Positions 32,656 through 44,908 of a stretch of 64,000 nucleotides of DNA are shown here, piece after piece. The stretch spans positions 1,213,886 to 1,277,885 of the forward strand of contig CAJNDS010002412.1 in assembly GCA_905221605.1 (NCBI GenBank), written 5' to 3'. The position numbers and the translations under genes were made by a program. The notes below the pieces were generated by a model. It made no database searches, had not been told where the DNA came from, and worked only from the letters and a program-made list of their open reading frames with translations. Origin of the DNA: Symbiodinium natans. Lineage: Eukaryota; Sar; Dinophyceae; Suessiales; Symbiodiniaceae. Numbering within the stretch: the stretch's first letter is position 1; the number at the start of each line of letters is the position of its first letter.

Positions 32656-34495
32656 GATGGTCTTAGGTTTTTGTTTTGTGCCGGGTCCCCTGTTTTCTTA
32701 CACCCCACATGAGGAGAGAGATCAAAGGCTAGGGAGACAGACCCTGCTTTCCACGCATGCTGCATCCAGTGATGTTATAAACCCTTAGGGTTTTGGGTTT
32801 TGGGTTTAGAAAGAAGGATCGCCTGTGGTGGTGGGGGGAACATTTAGAATGAGGGGTTCATGCTGTAAGCGATTCCTACAAGAGGGTTCTACTTCAGGCC
32901 AGTTCTTAGAAAACCAAAGCCTCCACTTCAAGAGCAGTAACGTGATGTACTCAAAAGGTCCCAGTGTTCCAGGCTCTTTGTCTGGGAGGACCCCACGTTT
33001 CGAGTAACAAGGTGCGCCCAGAATGCAGGAGGTGTTGGGTGCACTTCATGCAGATAGCCACAAACCATGGTTCAACCCTAAATCCTGAAATCAGTTCTTT
33101 TGTTTTCGCTCAACCCCTTAAACCCTTGCACCATGAATCCAAAACCATACATCCTAACCCCCAAAGCCCTGAAATCCTAAACCGTAAACACCATAAGAGC
33201 CCTACCTGAGACTTGACTTCAAGGGAGCAAGCCACGGAGTTGACGCAACAAAACACATGCTGCCTGAAATCGCAATCCCTGAGGGTTGATCAGGGTTTGG
33301 GTTTTGTGGTTTAGGGTCAGGAAGCCCTAAATGACCCTCTCTGCCTAAAAATGCCAGGGTGCCTTGTCATCATGCAAAGTGCAGGATTCAAGGTCAACTG
33401 GGTGCAGAAAGCCTCCACAGCCTGTTTCCGGGCTGAGCATTGCGCGCTTGGGGTGTCTGCCGTGATGTCTAAATTCGCTTCTAACTCGGTGTGTGGGGTT
33501 TGGTGGCGGGGCAAAGTAGAAAGCATTGAAACACACCCCTTGTTTCATATGGAAAAGTCCACAGGCAAGGTGCTTGCATCCGTGCAGCAAAGCATACTGG
33601 GCCTTAATAATTTGCACAGGTGTGTTGACTTCTTGTTGGGGCAAGGGAGGGAGGGGTATTATAGCATTATTATAAAGGGACCATAAGGGAATACTGTCAA
33701 CAAGTATTCCGACCCCTATGTAACATTCCGGGAGGGCTCCGAGGGCTTCTTGGCGTCCACTCCGACATGCAGAGCGCTTGACATGTGCCCCTCCAACCCT
33801 AAACCCTAAACCCTAAACCCTAAACCCTAAACCCTAAACCCCAAACCCTAAACCCTAAACCCTAAACCCTAAACAAGAGCCTCGGGCGACGCCAACCTGC
33901 GCTGGATGACCTGTCGTCTTGCTCGGCCCGGAGGTGTGCATCTTAGGGTTTAGGGTTTCGGGATATAAAAACGCAATGCAAAACTGTATGATTACACTTG
34001 CACATAAGTACATGTGATGCCGCAAATATGCATAGAAATAAGCTCATTTCTTTTCTGGTGCGCCTCAGGCCGGTTCTGATAGCTGACATGGTATTCCCTT
34101 ATTCCGAAACCATTTGCATTTTCTACGGTTTCGGGTTGGGTGTTGTGGGCTTTCTACCGGGTGGGGCATGCTCTGGTGTTGTGTATGTTGTTTTCTATGG
34201 GGGTATGAGTAGTGTGGGTTCTTCAGGTGAGTCTTGGGTTGGGGTTTTGTGGTGGGTTGGAGGTTGAGGTACAGGTTGTTGTGGTTTGGGTGCTAGGGAT
34301 GGGGCATGAGAAAATGAAGTAACGAAGTGGTCTCCACCAACTGGTTTTAGCCCGACGTGGTCCCGCAGGGAAAAACCCAAATCGCCCAATCACACATGCA
34401 AAGCTTCGCAGAAAACCCTCGATTTTTGCAAGCATGACTCTGAGAGCACACCACAAACATGGAAAACCCTACCCTGACTCCGAAACACACTACAG

Positions 34496-34600
34496 TAGGG
34501 GCCTGAATGATTAGAATAGGGTTTCCCGGGGCGTTTGCAAGTAATATTTATATAGGGACCATACGGGAAGAATATTCGTGATTATTCCGACCCCTATATT
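34496..34600. repeat. MITE family G copy
   Basis: TAGGGGCCTGAATGATTAGA at the left and TTATTCCGACCCCTA at the right, with inner TATAGGGACCATACGGGA. Confidence 0.65.
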
Positions 34601-35198
34601 CTACACGAACTCTATGCGTCAGAACTCAACAAGAGAGAGAACAACAGGGTTTTAGGGTTTAGGGTTTAGACTTTCCCTCGTGCACAAGGCCCAGTTTGAT
34701 GCACACCTGCCGTCGCTGCGCTTCATTGAGCTCCTTGACCCTGACCACCGTGCAAAGCATGGGGTTTAGGACTTCGGCCGAAAAAAACGATGTTTCTGAA
34801 GCTCAAGGGTTTGGGTGGTGAGTCGGGCCAGGGATGCTTGTTGGGAGGCAAGATGATGCAACAGCTGAGGGGCCACTTGTGTAGAGTGTCGATGCTGTCC
34901 AGGTCGCTCTACGTCAGAGTGCGATACCCATCGGGAATCTGACTCTGTTCAGGAACACAAGGCCGCCCCAAACCCCCCTACACCCTACACCCTAAACCCT
35001 ACATCCTAAACTCTGAAACCCTAAAACCCTACACCCTCTGCTTCCTGAAGCTGCCACGACACGGTAGACTCACTTCAAATCTGCTCTCCACTCGCCACAA
35101 AGGCAGCAATCGACACCTGAACCCAAGCCCAACTTGCCAACACAACCTCCAAACCCTAAACCCTAAACCCCAAACCCCAAACTCCAAACCCTAAACCC

Positions 35199-35202
<4 letters not shown>

Positions 35203-35242
<40 letters not shown>

Positions 35243-35250
35243 AAAAAATG
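35203..35250. repeat. Long C-run joined to an A-run
   Basis: About 29 C followed by about 16 A. The same C-then-A junction recurs at about 5982-6016, 15,748-15,772 and 40,028-40,061, and as T-then-G at 46,376-46,405. Confidence 0.85.
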
Positions 35251-35394
35251 CCACCCTGAACCCTAAAACCCCGAAACATTGTTTGGCCTGACTGTGCGAA
35301 AGCGACCAAAGTCCGGCCCAGACAGCACGCCGCTCATCTCCCGGGATGTGACCTCGAGGAAACTGTTGCACGTCTAAGGTTCATAGGGTTTGAG

Positions 35395-35475
35395 GTTTGT
35401 AGGGCTTACAGGGCTTACAGGGTTTACAGGGTTTATAGGGTTTATAGGGTTTATAGGGTTTATAGGGTTTAGGGG
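35395..35475 (+). repeat. Nonamer variant array (TTTATAGGG / TTTACAGGG)n
   Basis: Eight or so 9-bp units, first with ACAGGG and then ATAGGG. This appears to be a telomere-derived unit with a 2-bp insertion that has been amplified. Confidence 0.8.
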
Positions 35476-36231
35476 TCGTGTTTCATTGCTGCTAAGCTGG
35501 CTGCCACATGTCCCTCGGCTGTCGGGTGCTAACTCTCGGACGGTCTCTATTTGCTGACTGCTCCGCTTTTTGCTACCCGTCTAGCGATGCTCCACGGGGC
35601 AACTGCCTAACTGCTCTTAGGGTTTAGGGTTCAGGGCTTGGGTCGAAAGAGCAACTCTGTGGCTGGCTTTGCGAACAAGCTCGAGTGACCTTGTGGCCGA
35701 CAAGTCTAGCAAATAGTCTAGCACAATTAGACATGTCAGAGCACCGAAAGGGCCGGAGAAAGCAAGTGAGTGATAGCGACGATAGCGGCGCTAGTAAACA
35801 TTAAGGGGTAAGCCAGGGGGATTCAGAGGCGATCCACTGGAAGACAGGCAGGCCGTGACCAGTTTACTGCCATTCTTGCTGTGACTGTGCTCCACAGAAG
35901 CACCGCTCATCACAAATACTGGAAAATAGTAAAACAATGTAATATAGCATCATATAAAATATAAGAAAACCTTGCAAGAAATAGAATATGCTATAATGCA
36001 ATATTCAATAAAACATAATGGTATATTTTTGTAGGCTTCACGACTCTCTAGAAACGGCACGGGGCATTTCAAGCGTTTAGGACGCCCCTCCCCCTTCGCA
36101 AAATTGCTCATGTCGCAATGCGCTGTTTCCGAGTCCCGTTCGTACGTTGCGGAGGCATGCACTACCAGGATGAAATCTTGTAACACTGAAAAACGGCCCT
36201 TTATAGGTTTGATCATGGGGATTCTAAGGCC

Positions 36232-36456
36232 TAGTAGCCCATCCTGGTACCCGAAACCCACTGCAGCGAAAAGGCAATCAGAAACACTTCTGGGGAAGGC
36301 AACTAAGAACCAATAACCCATCCGGGTACCCCAAAACAAACCCATCGCAGCACAAAAGGCTATCAGAAACACCCTAAGCTAATCAAACGGCTTAGTAGCC
36401 CTTCCGGGTACCCCAAAATAAAGTCCATTGCAGCTAAAAGGCAATCAGAAATACCT
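36232..36456. repeat. Three-copy tandem repeat, period about 80 bp
   Basis: Units begin near 36,232, 36,312 and 36,393. They share TAGTAGCCC, GGTACCCC, CATTGCAGC and GGCAATCAGAAACAC, with several differences between copies. A long minus-strand frame runs through them, repeating a hydrophobic DCLxAAxGF-like phrase, but nothing else supports coding. Confidence 0.7.
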
Positions 36457-39289
36457 CGCTGTTCAGCGTCGAGGAGATTTGCTTCGCGAGCTCGCCTGAG
36501 CGAAGGATCCGGAAGTCCGGAAGACTCCGGCGGGTCAAGGACCCAGTACATGGCACTGCTGAGATCTATGCCCTGTGCCCTGTGTCGCCTTGAAACCCTT
36601 ACTAGGGCTTAGGGTTTATGGGTTTCGGGTTTAGGGCTATCAATAGCCAAAACCCCCAGTTGTTGCTTCAAAGGCTCTCTCCAGATGTCCAGCCTCATCG
36701 AAGCCATCCAGCAGAACGAGGAGGCGTCCCTCCCATTCGGTGCAACTCAAACCCTCCCAAACCTCCCGAACCTCCCAAACCCTAAACCCCAAAGCCTACA
36801 AACCGTCTTGCACAGGCTTGTCCCAGCGCGCCTGGTCGAGCGCGTCGCTCACGAAAACCCTAAACCCTATAAACCCTAAACCCTAAACCCTAAACCCTAA
36901 ACCCGAAACCCTAAAGCACTCCGAAACCTCCCATATACGCCCTGGATCCTAAACCAGCTTCTCGCTTGGATGGTCCGCAGTGCTTAAGCTCGAAGCAGTA
37001 GCTTGGCCCAGATCCGTCACCCAACTTCATCTTGTAAACAACCTCAACAAGCCCTGAGCCCTCCCTAAACCCTAAACCCTAAACCCTTTTGCAACAGGCT
37101 TCGTACCTCGCCTGGAGCGCGAAAAAACCCTAAGCCCTAAACCCTGAAACCCTAAACCCCCGACGCCTCGCAGCCCCGCAAAAGCCCTAAACCCTAAACC
37201 CTAAACCCTAAACCCTAAACCCTAAACCCTAAACCCCAAACCCTAAGTCGGGAATCAGCTCTGAGGCCTGTTGCCGCGCAAGCTCCAAGAGCTCCAGGGT
37301 CGGCGTGTCCTCAGCAGCCCACAGTTCTGAAGAACTCGGGTTTAGGGTTTAGGGTTTAGGGTTTAGGGTTTAGGGTTTAGGGTTTAGGGTTTAGGGTTTC
37401 GGGCTTGGGGTTTAGGGTTGAGGATTTGGGGTTGAGGGTTGAGGGTTGAGGGTTTATAGTGTTCATAGAGTTTATAGGGTTTATAGGGTATATAGGGTTG
37501 AGGATTTATTTGGTGTATGGGGTCTAGGATTATAAGGTTTATAGGCTTCAGGGTTGATGGGGTTGAGGTTTGAGTGTCCTGGGAGGCCGTAGCTGTATTT
37601 CTGGGACGGCCCGGCCCTTCCCAAAACCCTGTGGCCCTATGTAGACGGCGGGTGCCCTACCGCTGCGGTGTATATAAGGACAAAATGAATCTTAAGGGCC
37701 AGAAGGGACTTCAAGAACTCGGTGCGAGTTTTGGGATGCAAATACCCGATAATTTCCCTACTAAGCACCCGTAGGAAATCGCTCTGGGCGCAGGCAGAGG
37801 AGCTTTGTAGACCATGGCCAGATACTGTTTGACCTCGGCTGCGAACGCGTGTGAGCCACTCTTGAACGCTGATCCCCAGACCCTTTCTATCTCTGTTAAG
37901 GGACTCAAGGAGGGAGCCCTAAACCCATAACCCTAAACCCTAAACCCTAAGGTTTCTTTGGGGGTTATAGGGATGTTGGCAGACTCAAGTGAAGAAAAGG
38001 AGCCATGTCCCTCCCATCGTCGCAGAAGGAGCTGTGGCAGCGGACGAGATCCTCGGCTGCATGGGCTCTTATAGGGTTACAGGGTTGTTGCTCCCTCCTT
38101 TGATTTTAGGGTTTGGGAAGCCTTCCAGGGATTAGGGTTTAGGGTTAGGGTGTAGGGGCTTTATTCCCTCCTGCACAGTGGGTCTGCTTTCTCCAGAAAT
38201 CCATGCAAACAGGTTTAACAACCCGGAAGGCTAAGCGCTTGCAAATCTCAGGTACTCGAGCCACAGGAAACGAAAGCCAAGCCCTGACCACCCTGACGTC
38301 CTTGCCCGTCCGAGTCAAAGCCCCCGAAATCCCAAGGACTCGAGGCTAAAGAATCAGGGTCCGGAAACCCCGAACCCGACAGCATTGCAGAGGCTCAGAG
38401 AAGCATCGATTTACGACTGCTCTGCTTGGCAGAACCTCCCCCCACGTCCCAAGCTGGCCTTGATAAAGGGTTGCGAATCCCTAATCCCTAAACCCTAAAC
38501 CGCCATAACAACACCACCATCACCATCCTTATGTGGCCATGTTCGTAGCCCATTTACTACTCCGTGGTTTTCCTCGCTGCTGTTAGCTGTTGACCAGGGT
38601 GCTGGTTGAATCCCAAATGGCCTCTCAACATGCTAGGGTCCTGCTCTGTGCACCAAGGAAAGGGACGAAAAGAGAAGGATAAAGGATGAACCCCAGGCGT
38701 TTATGGTCGAACGGGTTTTAGGCTTCTTGCCTTTCTTTGAAGGGGTTTGGGGGTGGGGAGGGGGGGAGGTTCCACACCCCCGTTGTGGGCTTTTATCGCT
38801 TTTCGGGCTTTCGGGCTCGGGGTTTCATGCCGGTCTTTAGAGATTTTTTGTCGCTTGCGTCTGTGGTGGGTCGCAGTCCGCTGGAAGGCACCCCCAGCTC
38901 CAAACCCTAAACCCTAAACCCTAGACCCTAGACCTTAAACCCTAAACCCTAAACCCTAACAGAAAAGAGGCATGCTCAAAGTTGGGCCCCCTCCAAGCCC
39001 CCCGAAATCCCACCTGAACCCCACAAGCTGCAAATACCACCCTTTTTCCGACCCGAGCCCAAAACCTCCATCCTCTAAACGCCCCGAAACCATATACAAA
39101 TCCCACAACCCCCCCGAAAAAAAAGCCAAGCCATCAGAAACCCAGTAGAACCCCGCCCTCGACCCTCAACCTTAACCCCCCTCACCCCCCCGCCCCGCGC
39201 CACCATCCCGGGCTCCTCCCGCTGAGCGATATGTTCCAAGCTCAAAGACATGGCTGCTGCTGACTGTCTTGGGTAGTTTCCGTGATCTT

Positions 39290-39425
39290 TATATGGGGGG
39301 GGGGGGGGGGGTTCCGAAATTAGGGGTACCCTTTTTGGGGGTCCCTTCTAAGGGGGTTCTATTCCATTTTGGGTACAAAGGGGTACTCCTACTTTGAGCC
39401 ATGCCCATATCGGGGTTTTACAGAG
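39290..39425. repeat. MITE family D copy with G-run
   Basis: A G-run, TTCCGAAATTAGGGGTACCC and GGGGGTTCTATTCC at the left, CCATGCCCATATCGGGG at the right. Confidence 0.5.
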
Positions 39426-40388
39426 AACAGACTCCATAAACCCGGAACCCTAAACCCTAAACCCTAAACTGGACCGGCTGTCGGACTGGAAGGTGGATTC
39501 TGTGGCTAGTCTTTACAAGCCAAATCGGCTTCTGCAAAAAAAAACGGGAAAATCGCGGAAATTCACTGAAACGCAAGCCCAGCAAAAACTATTGCCTCGT
39601 ACATGAAGCCAAACCCTAAACCCTAAACCCTAAATTTAAACCTTGACCCTAAACCGTACATGTGTGGGGAGAGCTGCAAGAATCACTGCTGACTGCCGCT
39701 GTGATGCGATGGTCCGAACCATTACAGGCACCAGCCAGGCAGTTTCCTTCTCCCTCCTGGCCACAACAAGCAAGGCGAAAAGGGTTTAGGGTTTAGGGGT
39801 TAGGGTGATTTTTGCGAAAACACCTGAAATAAGTGTACCCTACCTGGTAGGGTACCTAGGAAGATTTGCAAGCGAGCCGCATGATCCACGTCAGCAGCTG
39901 CTTTGCCTCTGCGTGCTGAGTGAGTACTACACCAAGTGGAGCAGGGCCCACAAGACTCTCGGGGCTTGGGCTTCTGGAAGGGTTTGGGATTCAAAGACTC
40001 CCCAAACCCCAAACCCTAAACCCTAACCCCTCCCCCCCCCCCCCCCCAAAAAAAAAAAAGAAAAAAGAAGAGAGGAACATCCCAAATCGCAGTCAAAGGT
40101 GCCCTTGTCAAGAAAACACGCTCGGCACGCATGCTGAAACCCCGGTGATGCGTCGATTTGCCCTCAACCCTAAACCCTAAACTCTATAAACCCTAACCCC
40201 CCAAACCCTGCACCAGCCCCGGATCGGTGCCCTGAGCGCCGGACGAAAGTCGTCTTGCCGCCTGCCGGATCGCCCTTAACCAGAAGCCTGAGGCTTGAAT
40301 GGTCGGAGGCTTCAACAAGCACCAACAACACCAAACAATGACCGGTTTAGGGTTTAGGGTTTAGGGTTTGGGGTTTAGGGTTTAGGGT

Positions 40389-40486
40389 GACCCAAGAGTA
40401 AGCTCGGAATAAACCAGGGTGCCCTGTTTTGGCTTAGAAGGGAACCCAGACCCTTAAAAAAGTGAATTAGGGCCCACTCTGGGTCC
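40389..40486. repeat. MITE family F, copy 3
   Basis: GACCCAAGAGTAAGC at the left is inverted as GCCCACTCTGGGTCC at the right, with inner AGGGTGCCCTGTTTTGG. Confidence 0.65.
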
Positions 40487-40778
40487 TAGACAAGCACGAA
40501 TGTGAGTTCCCCGCAGCCCTAAACCCTAAACCCTAAACCCTAAACCCTAAACCCTCTGAGAAAGGGGCTGGCAAGTTTTGAAGGTGCCTCTGGGCTTGTC
40601 CTCGGCCATGCTGCGGGAAAGTGCGGGGCGTTTTTGGGCTTTCTAGGATTTCTAAAGGTTTAGGGTTTAGGGTTTAGGGTTTAGGGTTTAGGGTTTAGGG
40701 TTTAGGGTTTAGGGTTTAGGGTTTAGGGTCGAGGGTCGTTGGGCCTCAGTTGTTAGAAATGTCAAAAACATCCGCTCA

Positions 40779-40877
40779 GGGTCCATGTACCCCATATAGT
40801 ATATACTTGGGCCTCAGAAGGGGTTCCCATACAGTAGCTTTAAGGCCCAAGTATGTACCACATAGGCACATGGACCC
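40779..40877. repeat. Palindromic element (family J, single copy seen)
   Basis: GGGTCCATGTACCCCATATA and ATACTTGGGCCT are inverted as AGGCCCAAGTATGTACC and CACATGGACCC. No target duplication was identified. Confidence 0.65.
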
Positions 40878-41443
40878 TTAGGGATTGTAAACAACATAAA
40901 GGGGTCGTAGTCCCGAGTGTCGCGGTGTGTTTTGGTGACTTTAGTGATGAAAGAAGAGCCTGTCATATTCACACCACTGCACAACGTGTGGATGCAAATA
41001 GGACATAACCCTAAACCCTAAACCCTTAAACCCTATGCCCAGTTGGTTCATCCATCTTGGACCAGACTCCACCCTCTGCCGGGCACCCAAGCTCGAACCA
41101 AAGCTCCACCAACTGGTCCCCAAACCCTAAACCCTAAACCCCAAACCCTAAACCCTAAACCCTAAACACTACACTCTAAACCCTAAACCCTGAACCCTAA
41201 ACCCAAAGCGACTCGGACCCAAAAAACAAACTCCGAAGGGGTTCGGGCGTTGCAGGGCCCAACTCTTGTGTCACATCCTCTTAATCCGGTTTAGGGTTTA
41301 GGGCTTGAGGCCCTGGTTGGGTTTGGTTGAGGAACCCACCATGACAGCCTTAACTCAAACGGCAAGAGCCGAGCCTCAGCTTAAACACCCCTAACACCTA
41401 GACTCCCTCCACTCCACGCCCAACAACAACCCTATAAGAATCT

Positions 41444-41514
41444 AAAGGAGGGACCCTTATAATCGGGTAACAAGATTAAGGGTCCCTTCTAGGGGTCCCT
41501 CATGGTCCCTCCTT
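41444..41514. repeat. Palindromic element (family K, single copy seen)
   Basis: AAAGGAGGGACCCTTATAAT at the left faces TTAAGGGTCCCTTC and CATGGTCCCTCCTTA at the right. Confidence 0.5.
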
Positions 41515-41801
41515 ATACCCCTTAAGAGAGGTTAAGATGTGTGTTTAACCGGGTGTCTACGATCACAGGGGACCCCTAACATAGACCGTCACGTAGTAGG
41601 ATCCCCTGAAGAAGAAAACGAGCCCCAAAAGGGTACCCCTCACATCGTAAACCCCCATATCTTGGTAGCCCAGTAGCCATCTTAATATAACGGCACCCTT
41701 TTTTGGGTTGGTTGTCTTATAAGGGAAACCAGAACCCAAAAGAGGTAAAAGGGTACCACTGGGCTACCGAGATATCGAATCTTCCCGGAAGAGTACACTA
41801 A

Positions 41802-41900
41802 GCCCCAAAAAGTTGGAAACCTTCTTAAGGACAAATCGTGCTGGGATTCCCTATACTTTACTGTTAGGGATTGAGGCTATTGAGTTTCCAACTTTTTGGC
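41802..41900. repeat. Element with 17-bp inverted ends (family L, single copy seen)
   Basis: CCAAAAAGTTGGAAAC (41,805-41,820) is inverted as GTTTCCAACTTTTTGG (41,884-41,899). The interior contains AGGGATTGAGG / GGATTCCCT words. Non-coding. Confidence 0.6.
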
Positions 41901-43128
41901 TTCTACTATAGGTGAACGAACTTCCTCCAACGCCGGCCCTACTGAAGGTCCTTGAGGATGAAGACCTTGTCTACGTTCTTCCCGCCCTGCCACGCAGGAA
42001 AGGGGGGGTTCAGGGACCCGAAGCCCTAAACCCTAACCCTAAACCCTAAACCCTAAACCCTAAACCCTAAACCCAAAACCCAAAACCCAAAACCCTAAAC
42101 CCTAAACCCTAAACCCCAAGCCAGGGTTAGGGTTTGTGTTTGGCAGGGTGCAGCCTGGAAAGCTCGGCTCGAAGAACTTTGCCCAAACCCTAAAGGCCCG
42201 AAACCCTAAATCTCTTTGCTTACACCCCACCCCAAGTGCTACCTTCTTAAGAAGTGCTGGTGTGTGGAGCCCACAGTTACGCTTGGAGTCGTTCGAATGT
42301 AGCAGGAAAACAATGAGACCGAGGGTTTAGGGTTTCGGGTAAAGAGCGCGCCCATGAAATTTCATGTAGACGCCGGCTGTATCCTGCTTGATCTTGGTAA
42401 AATCCCAGACCCGAATCCTGAAGCAACACCCTAAACCCCACACGCTTTCCCCAATATCTCCGCTGCCTCAGTCACCTTCTTGGAGTACTGGAAGTCGTAG
42501 GTCACATGATGCTCATCCTCCCACATTCAAGACTTGGGCGGGAACCAAGGTAAGGACCTTATGTCTAAAGTCGGGATTCCAGTGTTCTTGCGCTGCTTGT
42601 TTAGGGTTCCCTATCCAGCCCTTTGCTTGGCCTAATATATAGGGGTGACAAGCGATTACCATTATTAGTATTGATTCCGACCCCCATAAGCCTTATAAAT
42701 CCTAAGCTGATCAGAATGCGCCTCTTTGTTGACGCGGTGGATGCGACCCCGCTGCCACTCCCTGCTGTCCAGCAGTGCCCACACGGGCATGTCTTGCCTT
42801 GGTTTTGACAAATGGGAGCTAAGGGTTTAGGGTTTGTAGGGCTTAGGGTTTAGGAATTTGGGTTTGGGGTTTTTCGGGTTTTTGGGGTTTGGATTTAAGA
42901 ACACATGCGGAGACAGTCGAAGCCGATTTTGGCCCTGTGTAAAACTGTCCCTGCCGCGCTTCGCAAGGCGCTCAGCGCAAATTTGTCCTGCGGTGTTTCG
43001 AAAAAAACTTGATGGCAGACCCCTCCAGACACCGGAACAGTTGCTGAATCCTGCTGAAGCCGGCAAACTCGTCTTCCCCTGCCCCCCCCCACCCCCCGCC
43101 CCCCTGCCCGTAGTGTCTCAGGCATGTT

Positions 43129-43218
43129 TTGGGACTTTATTTGTCTACAGATTAGTAGTAACTACCCTCATAAATAGTAGGCTGGAACCATCAAACTGCA
43201 GGTAAAGAGGGTCCCAGG
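43129..43218. repeat. MITE family B, copy 6
   Basis: TTTGGGACTTTATTTGTCTA at the left and GCAGGTAAAGAGGGTCCCAGG at the right. Confidence 0.65.
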
Positions 43219-44793
43219 AAACAAATTGAGGGCACAGGTCTTAGGGGGCGTTGTTTTCTTTGCCATTCTAGGTTTGGGTTTTGAGGGTTTAGGGCTTTAG
43301 GGTTTCGGGCTTTAGGGCTTAGGGTGGGCTTGGGTTCTGTTGGCTGTACTTCTTGCCACGCGCTGCTTTGGGTTTTGGAGTTTTAGGGTTTAGGGTTTCG
43401 GCTCTCGCACTCGCACAGCGCAGGCAAGGACTAAGGGTTTAGGTTTTAGGGTTTAGGGTAAGGAGGTCTTGCATGCTGCAAGGCTGCATCACGCATCTAA
43501 GCTTGAATGTTACGGTCCATCTTGGCCCGCAATGTGTGCAAAACCACAGGGTGGGTTTGGAGCGTTTCCTGATGTGGTGTCTGAACTCCGAACTAACCAA
43601 GCCTGAAATTTGCTCAAGCGGCCACAACTCTTCGGCGAAGTCCTGGGTCTGTTTGAGAGATTAGGTTCAGGGTTTCGGGTTTAAGTGTTAGACAAACGGT
43701 GTTAGGGTTTCGGGTTTCGGGTTTCCGGGGGCTTAAAGGGGTTTAAGGGTTTAGGGTTAGAAGCGTGGTGCAGGTTCCGCGGCGCAGTTAAGTGCATCGT
43801 TGGGGTTCAGATGTTCAGAGGGCTGGGTGAGAATTCAGTCATCAAACCCTAAACCCTCGACACCCTTTCTTCACATCCTGAATCTCAAACATCCTTAACC
43901 CTACAGTACACACCTTAAACCCTAGAAGCCCCAAACAAGAAATACAAGGCCGAGGGAACCTTCTCAGCACCCAGCCCATAACCTGAATTCTGAGGCCATC
44001 TTGGTGCCAAATTTCTCTGATGACCTCCCGGTATGCCTCGGTGTCGCCAACCTTGCGAAAACAGGTTGCAAACGGGGTCCATGCACCTTTGTGCGCACCA
44101 ACCCCCGGCCAACCGAAACACTACAAGTAAGTTACACCCTAACCTATACACCCTAAACCGTTAACCTCAGGAGGGGTGTCCCCGGGATAGGGGCACTCTT
44201 TCAATTTGGGGTTCCTACGCCTGAGTTGTGCTTTAAAGCCTTTAAAAGCTGATCTGTGAATAGGTTCCCTCAAAAAAAAGAAGGGGATTAACAACAATCC
44301 AATGCACAACACAAACAATACAGTATGGATTCTAGGGGGCACCCTTTGAATTTGGGAGTTCCTACAATAAGGCCCCGGAACGCTGGATTCAATAAGGGCT
44401 TTAAGCATTTTGGGATATCTTGGGTGCATTGTGGGTGCCCTGATTTGGGGAAATGCCCAAAATCATAGAGAGCCATTTCAGCCATTCAAACGCTCAGGAG
44501 AACAAGAAAGAAGAAGGTTTAGGGTTTAGGAGTTTAGGAGTGTAGGGTTTAGGCTATAAACCCTGGGCCCGACTGTCAACCTTGCGATGTTTTGGCCTTA
44601 TTCAACACATGCCCTAAACCCTAAACCCTAAGCCCTAAGCCCTAAACCCTAAACCCTCACTGGCTGCTTTCCGCGCAGTGCCTCGTGGCCATGCGCTCCT
44701 GTGAGCACCAGGAAAGGAAGTCGAAATGGGAAAGGGCTCCGTTTGTCACATAGCAAGGGGCTGCATACAATATTTTTTCGGAAGCCTAATCTA

Positions 44794-44908
44794 GACCCAT
44801 GAGTAACCTAGGAATAAAAAAGGGTGCCCTTTTGGGTTTTAAAGGGGATTATAAGGGAGCCCCCCAACCCTCAAAAAAGGAAGGAAACAAGGGCCAACTC
44901 CGGGTCCT
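44794..44908. repeat. MITE family F, copy 4
   Basis: GACCCATGAGTAACC at the left and CCAACTCCGGGTCC at the right, with inner AAGGGTGCCCTTTTGGG. Confidence 0.65.

Larger units (their letters stand above)
27835..34490. other. Gene-free repeat landscape
   Basis: Telomeric arrays occur at about 28,510-28,590, 30,500-30,568, 30,682-30,765, 31,756-31,811, 31,918-32,035 and 33,795-33,874. There is a purine-rich tract at 28,090-28,370 and several MITE copies. A longish stretch at about 29,240-30,480 and another at 32,820-33,650 are telomere-poor but show no recognisable coding features. Confidence 0.55.

Noticed and set aside
35950-36372. Minus-strand frame of 140 codons with hydrophobic repeats
   Set aside because: It runs through the three-unit tandem repeat; the repeat phase is not constant and nothing else supports coding.
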